Counted from the first letter of the stretch, positions 46,881 to 59,387 are shown. The stretch: DNA of 64,000 bases from Tillus elongatus (GCA_964006375.1 OZ023269.1:4092001-4156000), one strand, 5' to 3'. Notes: a model not told the origin generated them from the sequence alone. Numbers and translations are program-made.

Positions 46881-47384
46881 CTCAGGGGGAAAAACGTGTG
46901 CCTCTTCTCTCTTTTTTGGTACATCAGTAACATTAACAGAGGTTGTGCCATTGTGATTGAGCAAGGTAATCTGCACGTTCCACCATTCCCAGGGGGCATA
47001 AAGCCGTCGGTCCCGTGCCCATGCGATGTTGGGCACGTTAAAGACCCAAATTCCCCAGACAGTGAGGTGAATGAATGACACTTTAGTAAAGTCAATGAAG
47101 CAATTTCCGTTGCGAATTGCCAATGATAAATACAACTGTATATGCAAATATCAAACGGGAACCAGTATATTATTTAGAAAAATCGCATGGTAATGAAGCA
47201 ATTTCTACTGACAACTGTCGATGATAAACAAAACCGAGAAAATTGCTCAAAATGGGCTTACCTTCGAAATGTCTGTTTATATTTTACTTTCCAACCTTAA
47301 ATGAGTAAGAAGTCAATGAAGCAATTTCCGTTGCGAATTGCCGATGACAAATACAACTGTATATGCTAATATCAAACGGTAACC

Positions 47385-48055
<671 letters not shown>

Positions 48056-48871
48056 AGGTTAGAAAGTAAAATATAAACGGACACTTCAAAGGTAAGCCCA
48101 TTTTGAGCAATTTTCTCCGTTTTGTTTAGCATCGACAGTTGTCGGTTGAAATTGCTTCATTACCATGCGATTACATTGCGATTTTTCGAAATAATATACT
48201 GGTTACCGTTTGATATTAGGATATACAGTTGTATTTATCATTGGCAATTCGCAACGGAAATTGCTTCATTGACTTTACTAAAGTGTCATTCATTCACCTC
48301 ACTGTCCGGGGAATTTGGGTCTTAAACGTGCCCAACATCGCATGGGCACGGGACCGACGGCTTTACGCCCCCTGGGAATGGTGGAACATGCAGATTACCT
48401 TGCTCAATCACAATGGCACAACCTCTGTTGATGTTACTGATGTACCAAAAAAGGGAGGAGAGGCACACGTTTTTCCCCCTGAGGCTGAAAATTAACTGTT
48501 TACATTTCCGTTTTCCTACTGCTTTCCGCAAAATATGTCAAATATCGATCTATGTACATGACGCAATACTATCATTTATTTACATAATGAAAACATTTGT
48601 TCACCCCTTGATTGCCTTCTATATTTAAAATGACCCTTGCTTATACTCATCTGGCAACAGTGCACATCGTCCTGCGTCCAGTTCACGTTCCGATTTCGCC
48701 CGAATTGTATGTTTACTAAAGAGGCACTTTAAACACAGGATTACCCAACTTTAGGCATGGCCAACCTTAAATCACTTATAAAAATTAGGCTTTAAGATAC
48801 TTTAATTGCATCTAAATAAATCAAGTAATAATTCCTGGGGCATTATAATAATTAATGAATTGCGAAAATAC

Positions 48872-49030
48872 CTTTTTCTGTTGCTTTTTAAGTACTTGCT
48901 TGTCTTCATCTTTCCAATACGAATCTTCAATTTGCTTTTGTTTTTTGGTAGCTTCAGCTTCTTTAGCAGTCTTTTTACGTTCTCTGGCTGCTACAGCTTT
49001 TGTGTTCTCTGTGGCAAATTTTTTTGGCAT
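48872..49030 (-). CDS. CCDC124: CCDC124, exon 1 (start)
   Basis: CCDC124 is a small conserved eukaryotic protein related to yeast Lso2; members bind ribosomes and help keep or recover inactive ribosomes. This exon starts at ATG 49030-49028 and encodes MPKKFATENTKAVAARERKK, then EDSYWKDEDKQVLKKQQKK, both characteristic of the family N-terminus (MPKKF.ENTK, D.YWKDDDK). It ends in phase 0 with AAG before donor GTATTT (48871 downward). Together with exons 2 and 3 it gives 207 residues, close to the human length of about 223, with no frame breaks, so it is likely functional. The product is a highly charged coiled coil. Intron 1 holds the 2.46-kb inverted-repeat element. Confidence 0.95.
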
Positions 49031-50240
49031 TATCTTTCGACAAAATAATATACAGTTTAACCCTTACTTAACGTTCTCCCAAAATTTCAGTAACTAACGT
49101 TCTGAATGCTTTTTAAAAATCGATCTGAACTCAATATATTTATTAATTACCATATTTTATTTAGCAAACCATAACCTATAAAACGTCATATGTCCTTTTG
49201 GTATGTGACAGTCCTCAGTAGTGTGAATTATATGACCAAAATTACAAAAGTCACTAGTCACAGATCACAGAGAAATCAGAAATTTGACAAGAGTGTATTC
49301 AACAGGTGCCAACAGTTGAATAGTTTTGTCAACGTATGCTTTTATCAGTCTCGGTGAGTTTCTACCGATTGGTCAAACTGGAATGACTGACAAACGTCAC
49401 AAAATAGTGCGTGAACTCAAAAGTGCGTTCATCACTCTCCAACCGCTGAAATGTATCGATGTGCTTTTTATCTCTAAAAGCTTGAAAAAAGTCAAGTTTG
49501 CACATATCATTACAAAAATGTAGTGGCTCTATGAGGTTATTTACTGTGGGCATATGTTGAGTATCGATAATATGTGTTACAAATGTAGGTTTGTCAGGGA
49601 ATTATTTAAGTGCAGAAATATGCGTTCTTTGTATCTGCGTATTAAAACTTCAGAGAAAAAGTATCTACGTCTGCATTTAGTATGATATGGTTTCACCAAG
49701 TAAGGACAACAACAATTAATTACAGTATTATTTATTAATCCTCTGTTAACGCAAACTTTGTTGGTGAAACCCCTATCAAATCAAATAATGTGTTCTGGTG
49801 AATTGGATTCCTCAAAGTGTACTTATCCACTGCTCACCAGTTTCAGTTAGTTCCAATATTTTATATAATTTATAACTGCTTTTGTTCAACGTGCAAGTAA
49901 CAAATTGTTTGCTACCGTACTGCTGGAATTTTTGTTAAAACGTGCCTACTTTTTTTATTGCCTTAGATTAACTCTCTTTGTTCTATGATAAGAAGCAACC
50001 ATAGATCCAATTTTTATGTTCTGTGGGCATGACATTATAAGATCTACCAAAATTTAAATTTAATGGCATAGGTAAAAATAGTTCACTTGGTGCACAAAAG
50101 TCAAAATAAAAATTCATATCATAAGTCTAATTCATTCCATAACCATACATTTAGTATATAAACATAAACAAACTATTAAATTATAATAATTATTTTAATT
50201 ATGTTGCAGGCTTAGTTCTTAATATAAATAATTTAGCTTA
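49031..50240. promoter_or_regulatory. Intergenic region between divergent CCDC124 and UPF0235
   Basis: About 1.2 kb separating two divergent starts, so it should contain both promoters. No specific core element can be assigned. A decayed family B hammerhead-like copy is visible near 49690-49860 (ggtttcacc / ggtgaaacc and caaagtgtacttatc). Confidence 0.4.
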
Positions 50241-50345
50241 ATGTTAAGGAGTCGTTTATTTGAAGTTCATAGTCTTAATGTTCATATTTTACATACAATG
50301 TCTAAGAAAGGAAAAAAGCAAAAGACCGAAGTCAAACAACCACAG
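50241..50345 (+). CDS. UPF0235 (DUF167, C15orf40-like), exon 1
   Basis: Two in-frame starts. ATG 50241 gives a 19-residue extension MLRSRLFEVHSLNVHILHT; ATG 50298 gives MSKKGKKQKTEVKQPQ, which matches the Lys-rich start of animal C15orf40 (MPKK...). The extension is basic and lacks acidic residues apart from one Glu, so it could be a mitochondrial presequence, an inference. It ends in phase 0 at donor gtaatt. The full protein is 121 or 140 residues. DUF167 proteins are small alpha/beta proteins of unknown function, also found in bacteria (YggU). Confidence 0.85.
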
Positions 50346-50402
50346 GTAATTTGTTAGGCTGTAAGTGTATTAATTATAATTAATATTATCATTTTTTTAA
50401 AG

Positions 50403-50496
50403 GAAACAGTTGGCCCCATTTCAATGGATAATAAAAGCAAACATATTGTGATTTCTGTACTGGCAAAACCAGGAGCGAAGCAAAGTAATATAATAG
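50403..50496 (+). CDS. UPF0235, exon 2
   Basis: 94 bp, acceptor tttttttaaag, donor gtaagg. It encodes ETVGPISMDNKSKHIVISVL and AKPGAKQSNII; the AKPGAKQ motif is the DUF167 hallmark (KPGSKQN in human C15orf40). It ends after the first base of a Gly codon. Confidence 0.92.
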
Positions 50497-50521
50497 GTAA
50501 GGTTTCATTTATATTTATATA

Positions 50522-50785
50522 AGTAAAGTAGGCGATCCTTAAGTAGACGGGTCCCGTCATTTCATGCATTGCCGGACGGTGCCTATTGCTCTAGGGGCCT
50601 GCCTGAACGGACCTTCCCAAATTTCATTGAAAAATATAAACAATGGTTCGCCATTATCTTCTGAGGGCATAACAGCGTACAGTATTCCCAGGTGGTCACC
50701 TATCCAACTACTGACTGTGCTCGACATTGCTTAACTTCGGTGATCACACTAATCTCTCCAATGTGGCGTGGCCATTGCCATGTAC
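50522..50785 (-). mobile_element. 5S rRNA-derived SINE (or 5S pseudogene with tail)
   Basis: From 50785 downward the first about 120 bp match 5S rRNA: GATCACCGAAGTTAAGCAA, then AGTCAGTAGTTGGATAGGTG and ACCACCTGGGAATAC, which include the internal promoter boxes A and C. About 140 bp of unrelated body follow. Flanked by atatttatata (50511-50521 and 50786-50796), an AT-rich but exact 11-bp repeat. Located in UPF0235 intron 2. The unrelated body argues for a SINE rather than a plain 5S pseudogene. Confidence 0.8.
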
Positions 50786-50876
50786 ATATTTATATATGTA
50801 ATTATTTAAAAATGTGTCTACATAAAATGTAGCTATGAAAGTTATCAATTTATTTTATTGTATTTTTTTATTTAAG

Positions 50877-51004
50877 GTATATCACCAGAGGGAATAGAAG
50901 TTCAAATAGGTGCACCTCCAACTGAAGGAGAAGCAAATACAGAACTTGTAAAGTTTATGGCTTCAGTACTTGGACTACGGAAGAGTGATGTTACTTTTGA
51001 TAGA
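50877..51004 (+). CDS. UPF0235, exon 3
   Basis: 128 bp, acceptor tttatttaag, donor gtaggt. It encodes [20 protein letters not shown] and [20 protein letters not shown]. The APPxEGEAN and LRKSDV motifs define the family. It ends in phase 0. Confidence 0.95.
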
Positions 51005-51117
51005 GTAGGTATTTTCGGTTTCATTCACAAATTTTTTTAAATCAGAAGTAAAAAAAATTCTGGTAAGGTTTTAGTTGGGTGTGAAGTCTGTCAATATCCT
51101 GTTCCTCAACAAAGCAA

Positions 51118-51355
51118 AATTTATAAGCACACTTGGAAAACCAAAATCACCACAACACATTTAAAAAAAGACCTGATGATCGTTTCACTAATAAAGTTAG
51201 CGTCATCAGAGGATGAAAAATTCTGCATTTTTCATCCTTTGATAAGACTAACTTTGTTAGTGAAACAATTGTCATGACTTTTTTAAATGTGTTGTAGTGA
51301 TGTGGGTTCTCCAAGTGTGCTTATCAATGCTCATCACAGGTTTAAATCTTCACAT
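51118..51355. repeat. Palindromic hammerhead-like repeat, family B
   Basis: Inverted arms of about 100 bp: ttataagcacacttgg... on the left and ...ccaagtgtgcttatc on the right. The minus strand has CTGATGA (51209-51203), a stem II, GAAAC and a near-palindromic ACGATCAT; the plus strand of the right arm has a decayed equivalent (51238-51277). Other copies: 32760-32910 and a remnant near 49690-49860. Confidence 0.55.
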
Positions 51356-51930
51356 AGTGAAAGCAAAATTTGTTGGGGCATATTGTGAGACAGAATAACC
51401 GTTTGGCAACCATATTCGGAAGACACATACTTGAGAAAAATGAAAAAGGCACATCAACAAGAAATTTTCTGAAAAACATACCCGAATTTATGTAATTTAT
51501 TTATTAATTTTATTTATTTAATTCAATTACAACCCAACAGAAAAATCAATCCATACAATAGGGTACCTCCACAATAGTTATACAATACTTTTGATATTAG
51601 TTTTTTTGATATTAGTTACTCTTCCGATTGATATAACCAAACGCCATATCTCGGTAACGATTTGACATACAAACATGTTTGAATGGTCAAAATAGTAGGC
51701 AATTTAACGCCCTAAGAAAAAGTCTCAGGTGTTTTTGCCGTAGTATGTAAGGGAAAAAAGTTATTAAGGAAAAACCGGAGAAAGGTCGAAAATTTTGCAG
51801 CCCACACCCCCCCTCTTTTTTGCACAGGGTCCTCAAGGTCCAAAAGTTGAGAAAATGTTAATTAACCACCTCTGAACAACATCCCAAGGTTTCATCAACT
51901 TCTGACCTTTTTTTACCTGAAACTACCTGT
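51356..51930 (+). other. UPF0235 intron 3, undefined part
   Basis: No gene recognised. ATTT-rich stretch near 51495-51530. Confidence 0.4.
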
Positions 51931-51934
51931 CGAC

Positions 51935-52344
51935 TGAACTAAGAATAGGTCACTACAGTACATTTACTTATATTGAGTTCTAGCATATTTTCATGACACC
52001 AATTGTGAAGAGCAACCAAATCATCCTGCAACACAGGACAGTCCCTCAGTGAGTCTATCTGACAAAACATTTTCAAGTTGTCAGCATACAGTAAACCCTC
52101 ACAATATATACGATCACTGAGGTTGTTAATGAAAATAATAAATAGTAGAGGGCCCAGGTTTAAACCTTGTGGAACGCTTGACACATGAGTATAGTTTTTG
52201 TATTTAATTCCCATATATTCTACATAATGTGCACGGTTGGTCAAATATGAGCAGAAAAGTTGAACCAGATCCTCAGCGAAACCGATTGATGACAACTTAG
52301 ACAAGTAGAATAGACTGATCAACTCAAATGCCTTGGATATATCC

Positions 52345-52400
<56 letters not shown>

Positions 52401-54500
52401 CATCCGACTGTTTATCTGTATCAATTGACTCTGCTATGTACTGAGTGAACACCAAGTTTGACACAGTTGAACGTCCAGCAACAAAACCATGCTGCTTGGT
52501 TGATATTCTGTTCTCTATTATATATGTGCCCATAAAGCATAGACTCCAATACTTTTAAAAATATTGAAAGAATCGATATGGGCCTATAATTCTCAATCTT
52601 GGATTGACAATCCGACTTAAATATCGGAACCAATCTAGCTATCTTCCATACATCAGGAAAGGTGTGTGTCTTCAAGATTTTGTTAAAAATTAAGCATAAA
52701 GGGTAACTCAGCACGGCCGCACAATCCCTTGTTATAAACGAAGGGACTCCGTCAGGGCCAATTGTAAGTTTAAGCTTAACACGCTTTAGGGCTTTAACAA
52801 CCCCATCCTCAGTTACTGTCTGAAATTTACATGTGAAGATGAGTAGGATGCGGTCATTGGCCCACTACCAGAGGGTGGAACATAAACAGAGTCAAAATGT
52901 GTGGCAGAACCATCTACTATTGTCTGTGGTGTATCCAGTGGTATGCCATTTAAGAACATAAGACTAGGAATCCTTGTAGATTTCTTCCTATTGTTTATAT
53001 ATGTCCAAAGTTAAGAAGGACTTGCTACAAGTTGGTTTTGTATTTTTGAAGTATAGTTGTTATGCACTGTCTCTTTTTCTCTTTTGACTTCTCTACGTAT
53101 ATTTTTGAGACATTCGAGATGATAAACCGAATGGGTCTTTTTATACTTAGACCAGTAGTAATCGTTACTTTTTAACAACTTAATGAGTTTGGCTGTGAAC
53201 CATACCGGAAACCTAGTATCTGGTATTCTCTTATAGGGAACGTATTTATCAAATATGCTATACAGCAACCGGTAAAATACATAGTATGCCTGATACACAG
53301 CTGCAGTATTTTCTAATGAGCTCCAATCAACCCTGGCAAGTTGAGTGTACAGACTGTGGAAGTTTGCCTTCCTAAAGTTATAAACTTTTGAATTGCAATC
53401 GAATCCCTGAAACTGTTTGCTCGACTGCTAAATAATTGCACTCACAGCCAGAGCAGGGTGGTGGCTATCCTCTGGCAACAGAGGACCACTCTCATGACAT
53501 ACATCACACTCCACATTTCCTATCACTATGTCTATTATCCTACCATTAATGTTTCTAACACTGTTAAACTGACTACAATCCAGAAAATCACTAAACTCTC
53601 TGCATATTGAGCAAAATGAGTTCAAACCAATAAAATTTATATAATGTGGCATATTAAAACCACCTAGAATTATAAATTGGCCATCCAATAATCAACTGAT
53701 ACTTAGAAGGCTTTCAAAAATATTTACATAATTATCCACGCTTAAGGCAGGCTGAAAATATAAGCATAAAACGTACAAGTTTGAATTGTTAAAATTAATT
53801 TTACAACATACGGCTTCGACCCCCATGTAACTATCAATCAGAGATGGAGTTTCAACCTTCTTCACAAAGTATTGCTTTTTCACTGCAAGAAACACTCCGC
53901 CACTCTGCGTCATCCCTGTCCTCACTGGCTCTGTCTGCTTTACACATCACATACAAGTCACTGTCAGCAACCTCAGAAGAGTAGAAGTCAGGTGTTAACC
54001 ATGACTCAGATATGGCTACCACATCATACCCACTTGAGGACACATTGCGATAGAATTCGCCAAGTTTAGTTCTCATGCCACGCACATTTTGGTGGTAGCA
54101 CAAAAGGTTTCTGTTCACACTGTTACTTCTGTTGGGGACATTATTTAGTTTAAAGATCCTGAGTTCACGCGAGATGAACCCCAGCCGTATAATCTACCGA
54201 TGGTTTCAAACTTGCATTTCTCTTAACAGCTACCACTTTGGGAACTCCATGTACATTATAACCTTAACTCCTTTGCCCCTATTTGATCTGTCATGTTGTT
54301 CTCTCCTGGTGTTCTGATAATCCGTAAATTCTTTGGGATTTGGGTCTCTTGACAATACAATACCCTTATATGCTTCATTGTTCTTGAGCTTTTTACTTCC
54401 ACGAAGTAAGTCCCCCACAAATTCTCCATTTTTCAAAACTACTTTTAACGGCTTTGGATTTGGATTACCGACGTTTGGACGACCAACTCTATACAGTGTG
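51935..54500 (-). mobile_element. Jockey-like non-LTR retrotransposon in UPF0235 intron 3
   Basis: From right to left on the minus strand: ORF1 end (VGRPNVGNPNPKPLKVVLKN, LLRGSKKLKNNEAYKGIVLS; about 54500-54250), APE endonuclease (LLCYHQNVRGMRTKL, LGGFNMPHYINF, RIIDIVIGN; 54118-53430), linker, then RT (VPIFKSDCQSKIENYRPISI; FELISLFYLSKL; SVPQGLNLGPLLFIIFINNL; LLYADNLKMF). Frameshifts occur between endonuclease blocks. The second RT catalytic Asp is Asn (YADN) and endonuclease GDFN is GGFN, so it is inactive. A (TA)n tract interrupts RT at 52347-52399. Confidence 0.85.
52347..52399. repeat. (TA)n expanded inside an RT gene
   Basis: About 53 bp of TA located exactly where the RT reads DVIY-TDISKAF, whose codons include a natural ATATAT. 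Confidence 0.95.
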
Positions 54501-54595
54501 TCCCAAACTGGATGGGAATGTATTGCTATCTCCGTTATTATTAGAGATAGGGAGACGGTTAAATTAGCAATGATTTGTAGAATGTCATGCTCGTC

Positions 54596-56450
54596 CAATA
54601 CCAGAAAACGATTCACAAAAAAAAGTGTTCAAAAAGCAGTAGGCCATGAAGTCTAACAATAGACTTCTACTTTTAACATAATTTTCCGTAATGATTCATG
54701 ATAAAAAAAATAGGAACTTTGTGCGTGCACACCAATGAATCGGCCCATTATTACAAATGATATTTTACATTACAACATTATCCTAAAAAATTGTTATAAT
54801 TTAATTAAATAGGTAAACCTAGTAAATAACAAAATTTACTAACAAAACTCAATAAAAAACAGATTAATAATTTACGAAGACGCCTTTGAAAATTGTTATA
54901 TTTAAAAACGTAAGTCAACTGAAAAACAATAGAAGAAAGGTTGCTATGGATATAACACTATCGCGACAATTAAGAATACCGTCATTCTTAACTATCTGAA
55001 CAATTTGGGGTGTATTTAACACGTTGCTTAAAATTTTGTACTAAATAGTTTGTTTCCTGTTTATTTTAAATATTATTCAACAATATGTTCAGTAATAAAG
55101 AATATTTTGACATGTTGGAATGTTATATTCTTTCTAACCGAAATACTGAGGCAGTTGCAAATTCATATCAAAACAACTACCCAGAAAGACGACAACCAAA
55201 CACCAAAATATTTCGCAGGATAGTGACCAACCTATTGAACGACAGTAGCTTCCACGCAAAGAAATAATGCCATCTTACAGGTTTCAAACGAAAACCCTCC
55301 GCAATGTGTTCGGTTTTAGGGTGAATAAATTGACGTTCCAAAAAGTACGGTACTCCGTGTATTAAAACAAAGTCATTACCATCCGTACAAACCTATAACC
55401 GTACAAGGCTTAAATGTCGACGATTAGCCTAAGCGACTTCAATTCTGCAGATGGTATCAAGGACAATGTCAGCCAGATAAAAAATTTCATTTGAAAATAA
55501 TATGGACTGATGAATGATTTACAAATTGTGGTGTGTATAATCTCCATAATAGGCATTATTGGGCAAATGAAAATCCCCATCTAAAAGAAGAAAGACGATT
55601 GCAAGACAGATTTGGTATTATTGTTTTGTGCAGCTTATTTGGTAAAAAACTGTTATTTGTATTTATAGGTTAGACAGTTAATTTTAAAAAAATTCAGGTA
55701 ACTTTATTGTTGGTCCGTTCTTTTTTGAAAATAATTTAACTGGGGAAAGGTCTCTTAATCTATTGAGAAATGATATCTTACAAACAATTAGAAGAGTTCG
55801 TGATAATTTAGACGAGATTTGGTACCAACAAGACGGTTGTCCAGCTCACAATGCTACGATCGTCAAAGAATTTTTGTACCAAAATTTTAATAATCGTGTC
55901 ATCTGTAACAATGGGCCGGTTCATTGGTGTGCTCAAAGTCCTGATATAACACCCATGGATTTTTATTTTTGGGGTACTCTGAAGAATGATGTGTATAAAT
56001 TCGATCCACCACAAAATATCAATGAATTAGGAAACAGAATCACGGAAGCTATAAATCATATTACCAAAACACCCTCACCAGAGTTTGCAGGCATGTTTCA
56101 ACATGGTGTATAAAGTGCATTGAACAATGGTCATATTGAACAATTTTCTATTTAGTGTATTTTTAAGTCTCTATTTTATTATTTGTTGAGTTCCGTTTCT
56201 AATTGTGTTGTTTTGTGAAGTTTGTTTCTATTTGTTATTGCCAGGTTTCATTATTAAACTGTTTCACATAATATTACCTAGCATTATTACCTAATTAAGT
56301 ATGGTAAATTAAATCACAATATTTTTTTATCGTGAAGCATTACGGAAAATTATGTTAAAAGTAGAACTCTATTGTTAGACTCCATGTCCTACTGCTTTTT
56401 GAACACGTTTTTTTGTCATTCGTTTTCTGGTGTTGGATTTCATAGCCTAC
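54596..56450 (+). mobile_element. IS630/mariner-like transposon with about 100-bp TIRs
   Basis: Inverted repeats: 54596-54713 against 56324-56432, matching over about 100 bp with few differences (gttcaaaaagcagtagg, acataattttccgtaatg). Between them lies a transposase remnant. The outer boundary is uncertain; cagtgtgtcccaaac at about 54495 may be the true 5' end. Confidence 0.75.
55085..56113 (+). pseudogene. IS630/mariner-like transposase
   Basis: N-terminal helix-turn-helix part at 55085-55267 (EYFDMLECYILSNRNTEAVA, TKIFRRIVTNLLNDS). After frameshifts and stops, an intact C-terminal half at 55763-56113 has WYQQDGCPAHNATIVKEFLY, VHWCAQSPDITPMDFYFWGT and a stop. The QDG...PAH and PDITPMDF blocks are DDE motifs two and three. 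The middle (about 55500-55620) retains WTDE and YNLHNRHYW-like words with stops. Confidence 0.8.
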
Positions 56451-56709
56451 TATCCTCAAAACGGTTTTTCTCAAAATTGTCAGTGAAATTACAAGATTTC
56501 TTAAGCATGTTGTACATCATTGGAAAGCTCTTTTCACAGGCTATCACATGCGCAAAAAATTCAATGTGGCTGCCATAATAAAAATAAACGTTGATACCTG
56601 TAGCTCAAAAATAAATGACAATCCAAAGTTGAGAATAGCACAGAAAGATTACTCTGTAAAAAGTATCCTGACAATGTGCAAGTCTTAGACATGTCATATC
56701 AACGCCTAC

Positions 56710-56812
<103 letters not shown>

Positions 56813-56979
56813 AGCCATACATGTAGTACAAGTTCAACATAGATGTTTGCATTTTATCATTTGATAATATTCATTTTTATATTTTATCTTGTTTTGATCT
56901 TTTTAGTTTGCTTTTTACACAGTCAGGCTTTTTATTTATTAAGTAGGTATAACATCTCTAATTTTGATTGTCTTTCTAG

Positions 56980-57075
56980 GGTTTCAAGTCTAGGTCGAAA
57001 ACGTTGAGGATAACAGGAAGTATAACTGTTGAAGAGATACAACGCAAGATCCAGGCTGAGATTTCTAATGGTTAG
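56980..57075 (+). CDS. UPF0235, exon 4 (C-terminus)
   Basis: Acceptor tgtctttctag, stop TAG 57073-57075. It encodes GFKSRSKTLRITGSITVEEI and QRKIQAEISNG, matching the family C-terminus (GxKSRxK...I). Intron 3 is 6 kb because of inserted elements, yet all splice phases agree across the four exons. Confidence 0.93.
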   Translation, partial: GFKSRSKTLRITGSITVEEIQRKIQAEISNG

Positions 57076-57185
57076 GTTTAGGATGTGTATGGACTGACTT
57101 AGACATTATTTATATATTCTCCTTAATGTTACTCTTATATTTAGATTATTGTTTAAAAGCTTCACTAACTGGGTATGGTGTATTA

Positions 57186-57191
57186 AATAAA
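57186..57191 (+). terminator. Polyadenylation signal of UPF0235
   Basis: AATAAA 111 bp after the stop codon, followed by T-rich sequence. Confidence 0.6.
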
Positions 57192-57499
57192 GCGTTCATT
57201 AAATACATGTTTTTTTATTGAACAAATCACAGTGTTAAATTCTGTTACAAAACAACTAAAAAACAATGTTTCAACTTACATAAAAAGGAAAGTATACATG
57301 ATATAGTAATATATTATAGAAATTATTGCAAATATACTTAGGACTATAAAAAAAACAAGATTATTACTGTTAATAAGTAGATACAAAGTAAAATAGTTTC
57401 ATTATATTAGGGAATCCCTAACAAAAGTGAATTGTAAAAAAATAGGGGAAGCTATAAGCAGTTTTTGATCAAAAAGGGCTTAAAACTTCTGGCAATTAT

Positions 57500-57960
57500 A
57501 CAAGGTTCCCCTTCGCCCGGAAAACCGGGAAAAGTCAGTGAATTTGTAGAAGAAAAAATGTTGTCAGGGAAATCAGAGAAAAATTGGCAAAATTGACTGA
57601 ACAAGGATTTTTTGTCCCTGTGAGGGAAAAATTATTGGTTTCCTTTTTATGATAAATAATTGAAATAATGTGTTTGCTTTTTGTGTAATTCTGAACCATT
57701 GATTTAATGATTTCTTTTTCCACAAAACCATAATAAACGTTTTTTTAAAATTTTGCATTCATTGGTTGCTTTGTATTTGAAATGAGAAAGTGTGTTTTCT
57801 GCCATGACGCAAAGACCTACAGTATTCTGTAGTAGTGTGTTACACATGTTGGGGGTAAATTGTGGAAGATCAAAGTCAGGAAAATAGATTTTGGCATGTC
57901 AGGGAAATCAGAGAAAAGTCACGGAATTTGATATGCTGCTTTTAGTGGGAACCCTGTTAT
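57500..57960. repeat. Dispersed repeat, copies 2 and 3
   Basis: 57520-57635 resembles 1-112 (gtgaatttgtagaagaaaaa, gtcagggaaatcagag). A second related stretch is at 57860-57960 (gtcagggaaatcagag again). Confidence 0.5.
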
Positions 57961-58750
57961 AATAGCTTTCAAACGCCCATAGCCCTTTCAAAATAGAACA
58001 TACCTATGATGAACTATAAGGTGACAGAAGAACATACATACAGGTGGTGCCCATTGTAGAAGGTTGCACCAGAGTTTTCCAGAGAACTGCTGAGAATTTT
58101 GAAAAACCCTAAAACACTTTGATTTTGCTTGCGAGGGGGACACTTTTTAACCCTAAGAGAATTTGTAGCATTCAAAGTCCAGCGGAGATGACTATTTTAC
58201 CCCCTTCATTTTAATAGGGAAGGTAGGTCAAGTAGAATTTTTTTTTAAAGCTCTTTCGATTCCCCATTTAAAGCTGCACTTTTAACACATACGAATTAGT
58301 TTTAGATGTTTTTCAAAACTTCAAAATAAAAATTCTCAAATAGTACTTATTTTGTGTTTAAGATATCGATTAGTTTTTGAAAAATTATTCAATCTTTGGT
58401 GGTCACTGGATATTGCAAGAAAAACCTTTTCAGTCTTGTTGTGTTTTCATTGATAAAGTGTACAGCAGGTGTCTGAGTTTCGTTGTAAATGTGGAGTACC
58501 TCAGTTATTATTGAAGATAGAGACAAACGGTTTTCGCTATACTCTGCTTGATTTTTATGAAACGAAAAATGGCAGTGACAGAAAAGTGGTCACACTTGTT
58601 AGTTTCGTAGGTACAGGGCGCTTTTGAAAAGTTTGCAATTTGGGACCCCACCTGTATTTCCTTTATTCAACAAGATATCGAAAAGGTGAAAACGGATTCT
58701 GGTAGAACTTTTCCTCTAAATAAACTGGTATATTCAGATATTTTCAAAAA
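57961..58750. other. Intergenic, no gene recognised
   Basis: No coding homology. Style resembles non-autonomous DNA elements. Confidence 0.35.
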
Positions 58751-58754
58751 AATT

Positions 58755-59010
58755 CAATTTTAGAGAAAAATGTCAAAGTTGTGTTTTTTTAATGGGACAC
58801 CCTATATGTTGTTAGCTATTTTAATAGCTCTAATTAAGGCGATTCAAACGATATGAGGTTTGACATATTTATCTTTTTAATTTTCGAGAAAAATGTCAAA
58901 GTTGTATTTTTAAATGGGACAGCCTATATATTGTTAGCTATTTTAATATATCTAATTAAGGCGACTCCAACTATATGAGGTTTGACATATTTATCTTTAC
59001 TACTTTCCGA
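58755..59010. repeat. Tandem duplication, unit about 128 bp
   Basis: Two copies sharing gaaaaatgtcaaagttgt, tattgttagctattttaat and atgaggtttgacatatttat. The unit begins next to atgggacaccctata, a transposon-end-like word. Confidence 0.8.
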
Positions 59011-59035
59011 AAAATTAATTAGAAACTGTTATTTT

Positions 59036-59140
59036 CCATAACGAACAATGTTACAAAGAGACAAACTAGAGAACGGGCAATGTTACAAAGAGACAAACTA
59101 GATAACGGGCAATGTTACAAAGAGACAAACTAACTGATAA
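59036..59140. repeat. Minisatellite, three units of about 33 bp
   Basis: Three copies of caatgttacaaagagaca followed by aactaga(t/g)aacggg. Confidence 0.9.
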
Positions 59141-59387
59141 TGCAATACAACATTGTTTCTTATGGAAAGAACCGATTATTTATTGTTTTAAACGAAACAC
59201 TCCGTGTATTTTTACTTCTTTTGATAGCCATTTTCTTGGGCTTTTCTAAATTAGCTCATTTTACAAAGCAACAATTTGAATAAGAATATTTCTATAATAG
59301 TATGCTTTGAGTCACGATTTAAAACTGATACAAATGTACTCTGCAAATGGAGCACATTTAAGTAACATCGAATATTGCATGCCATAT

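Noticed and set aside
48229..48495. An 88-codon frame on the plus strand (right arm) and its mirror in the left arm as genes
   Set aside because: The two are the inverted arms of the same mobile element; no start context, domain or third-position signal supports them.
49326..49553. Small ORFs between CCDC124 and UPF0235
   Set aside because: Overlapping frames on both strands without homology, in a probable promoter and 5'UTR region.
50662..50785. Functional 5S rRNA gene
   Set aside because: Several positions differ from insect 5S RNA and it continues into an unrelated body; no T-run terminator after the 5S part.
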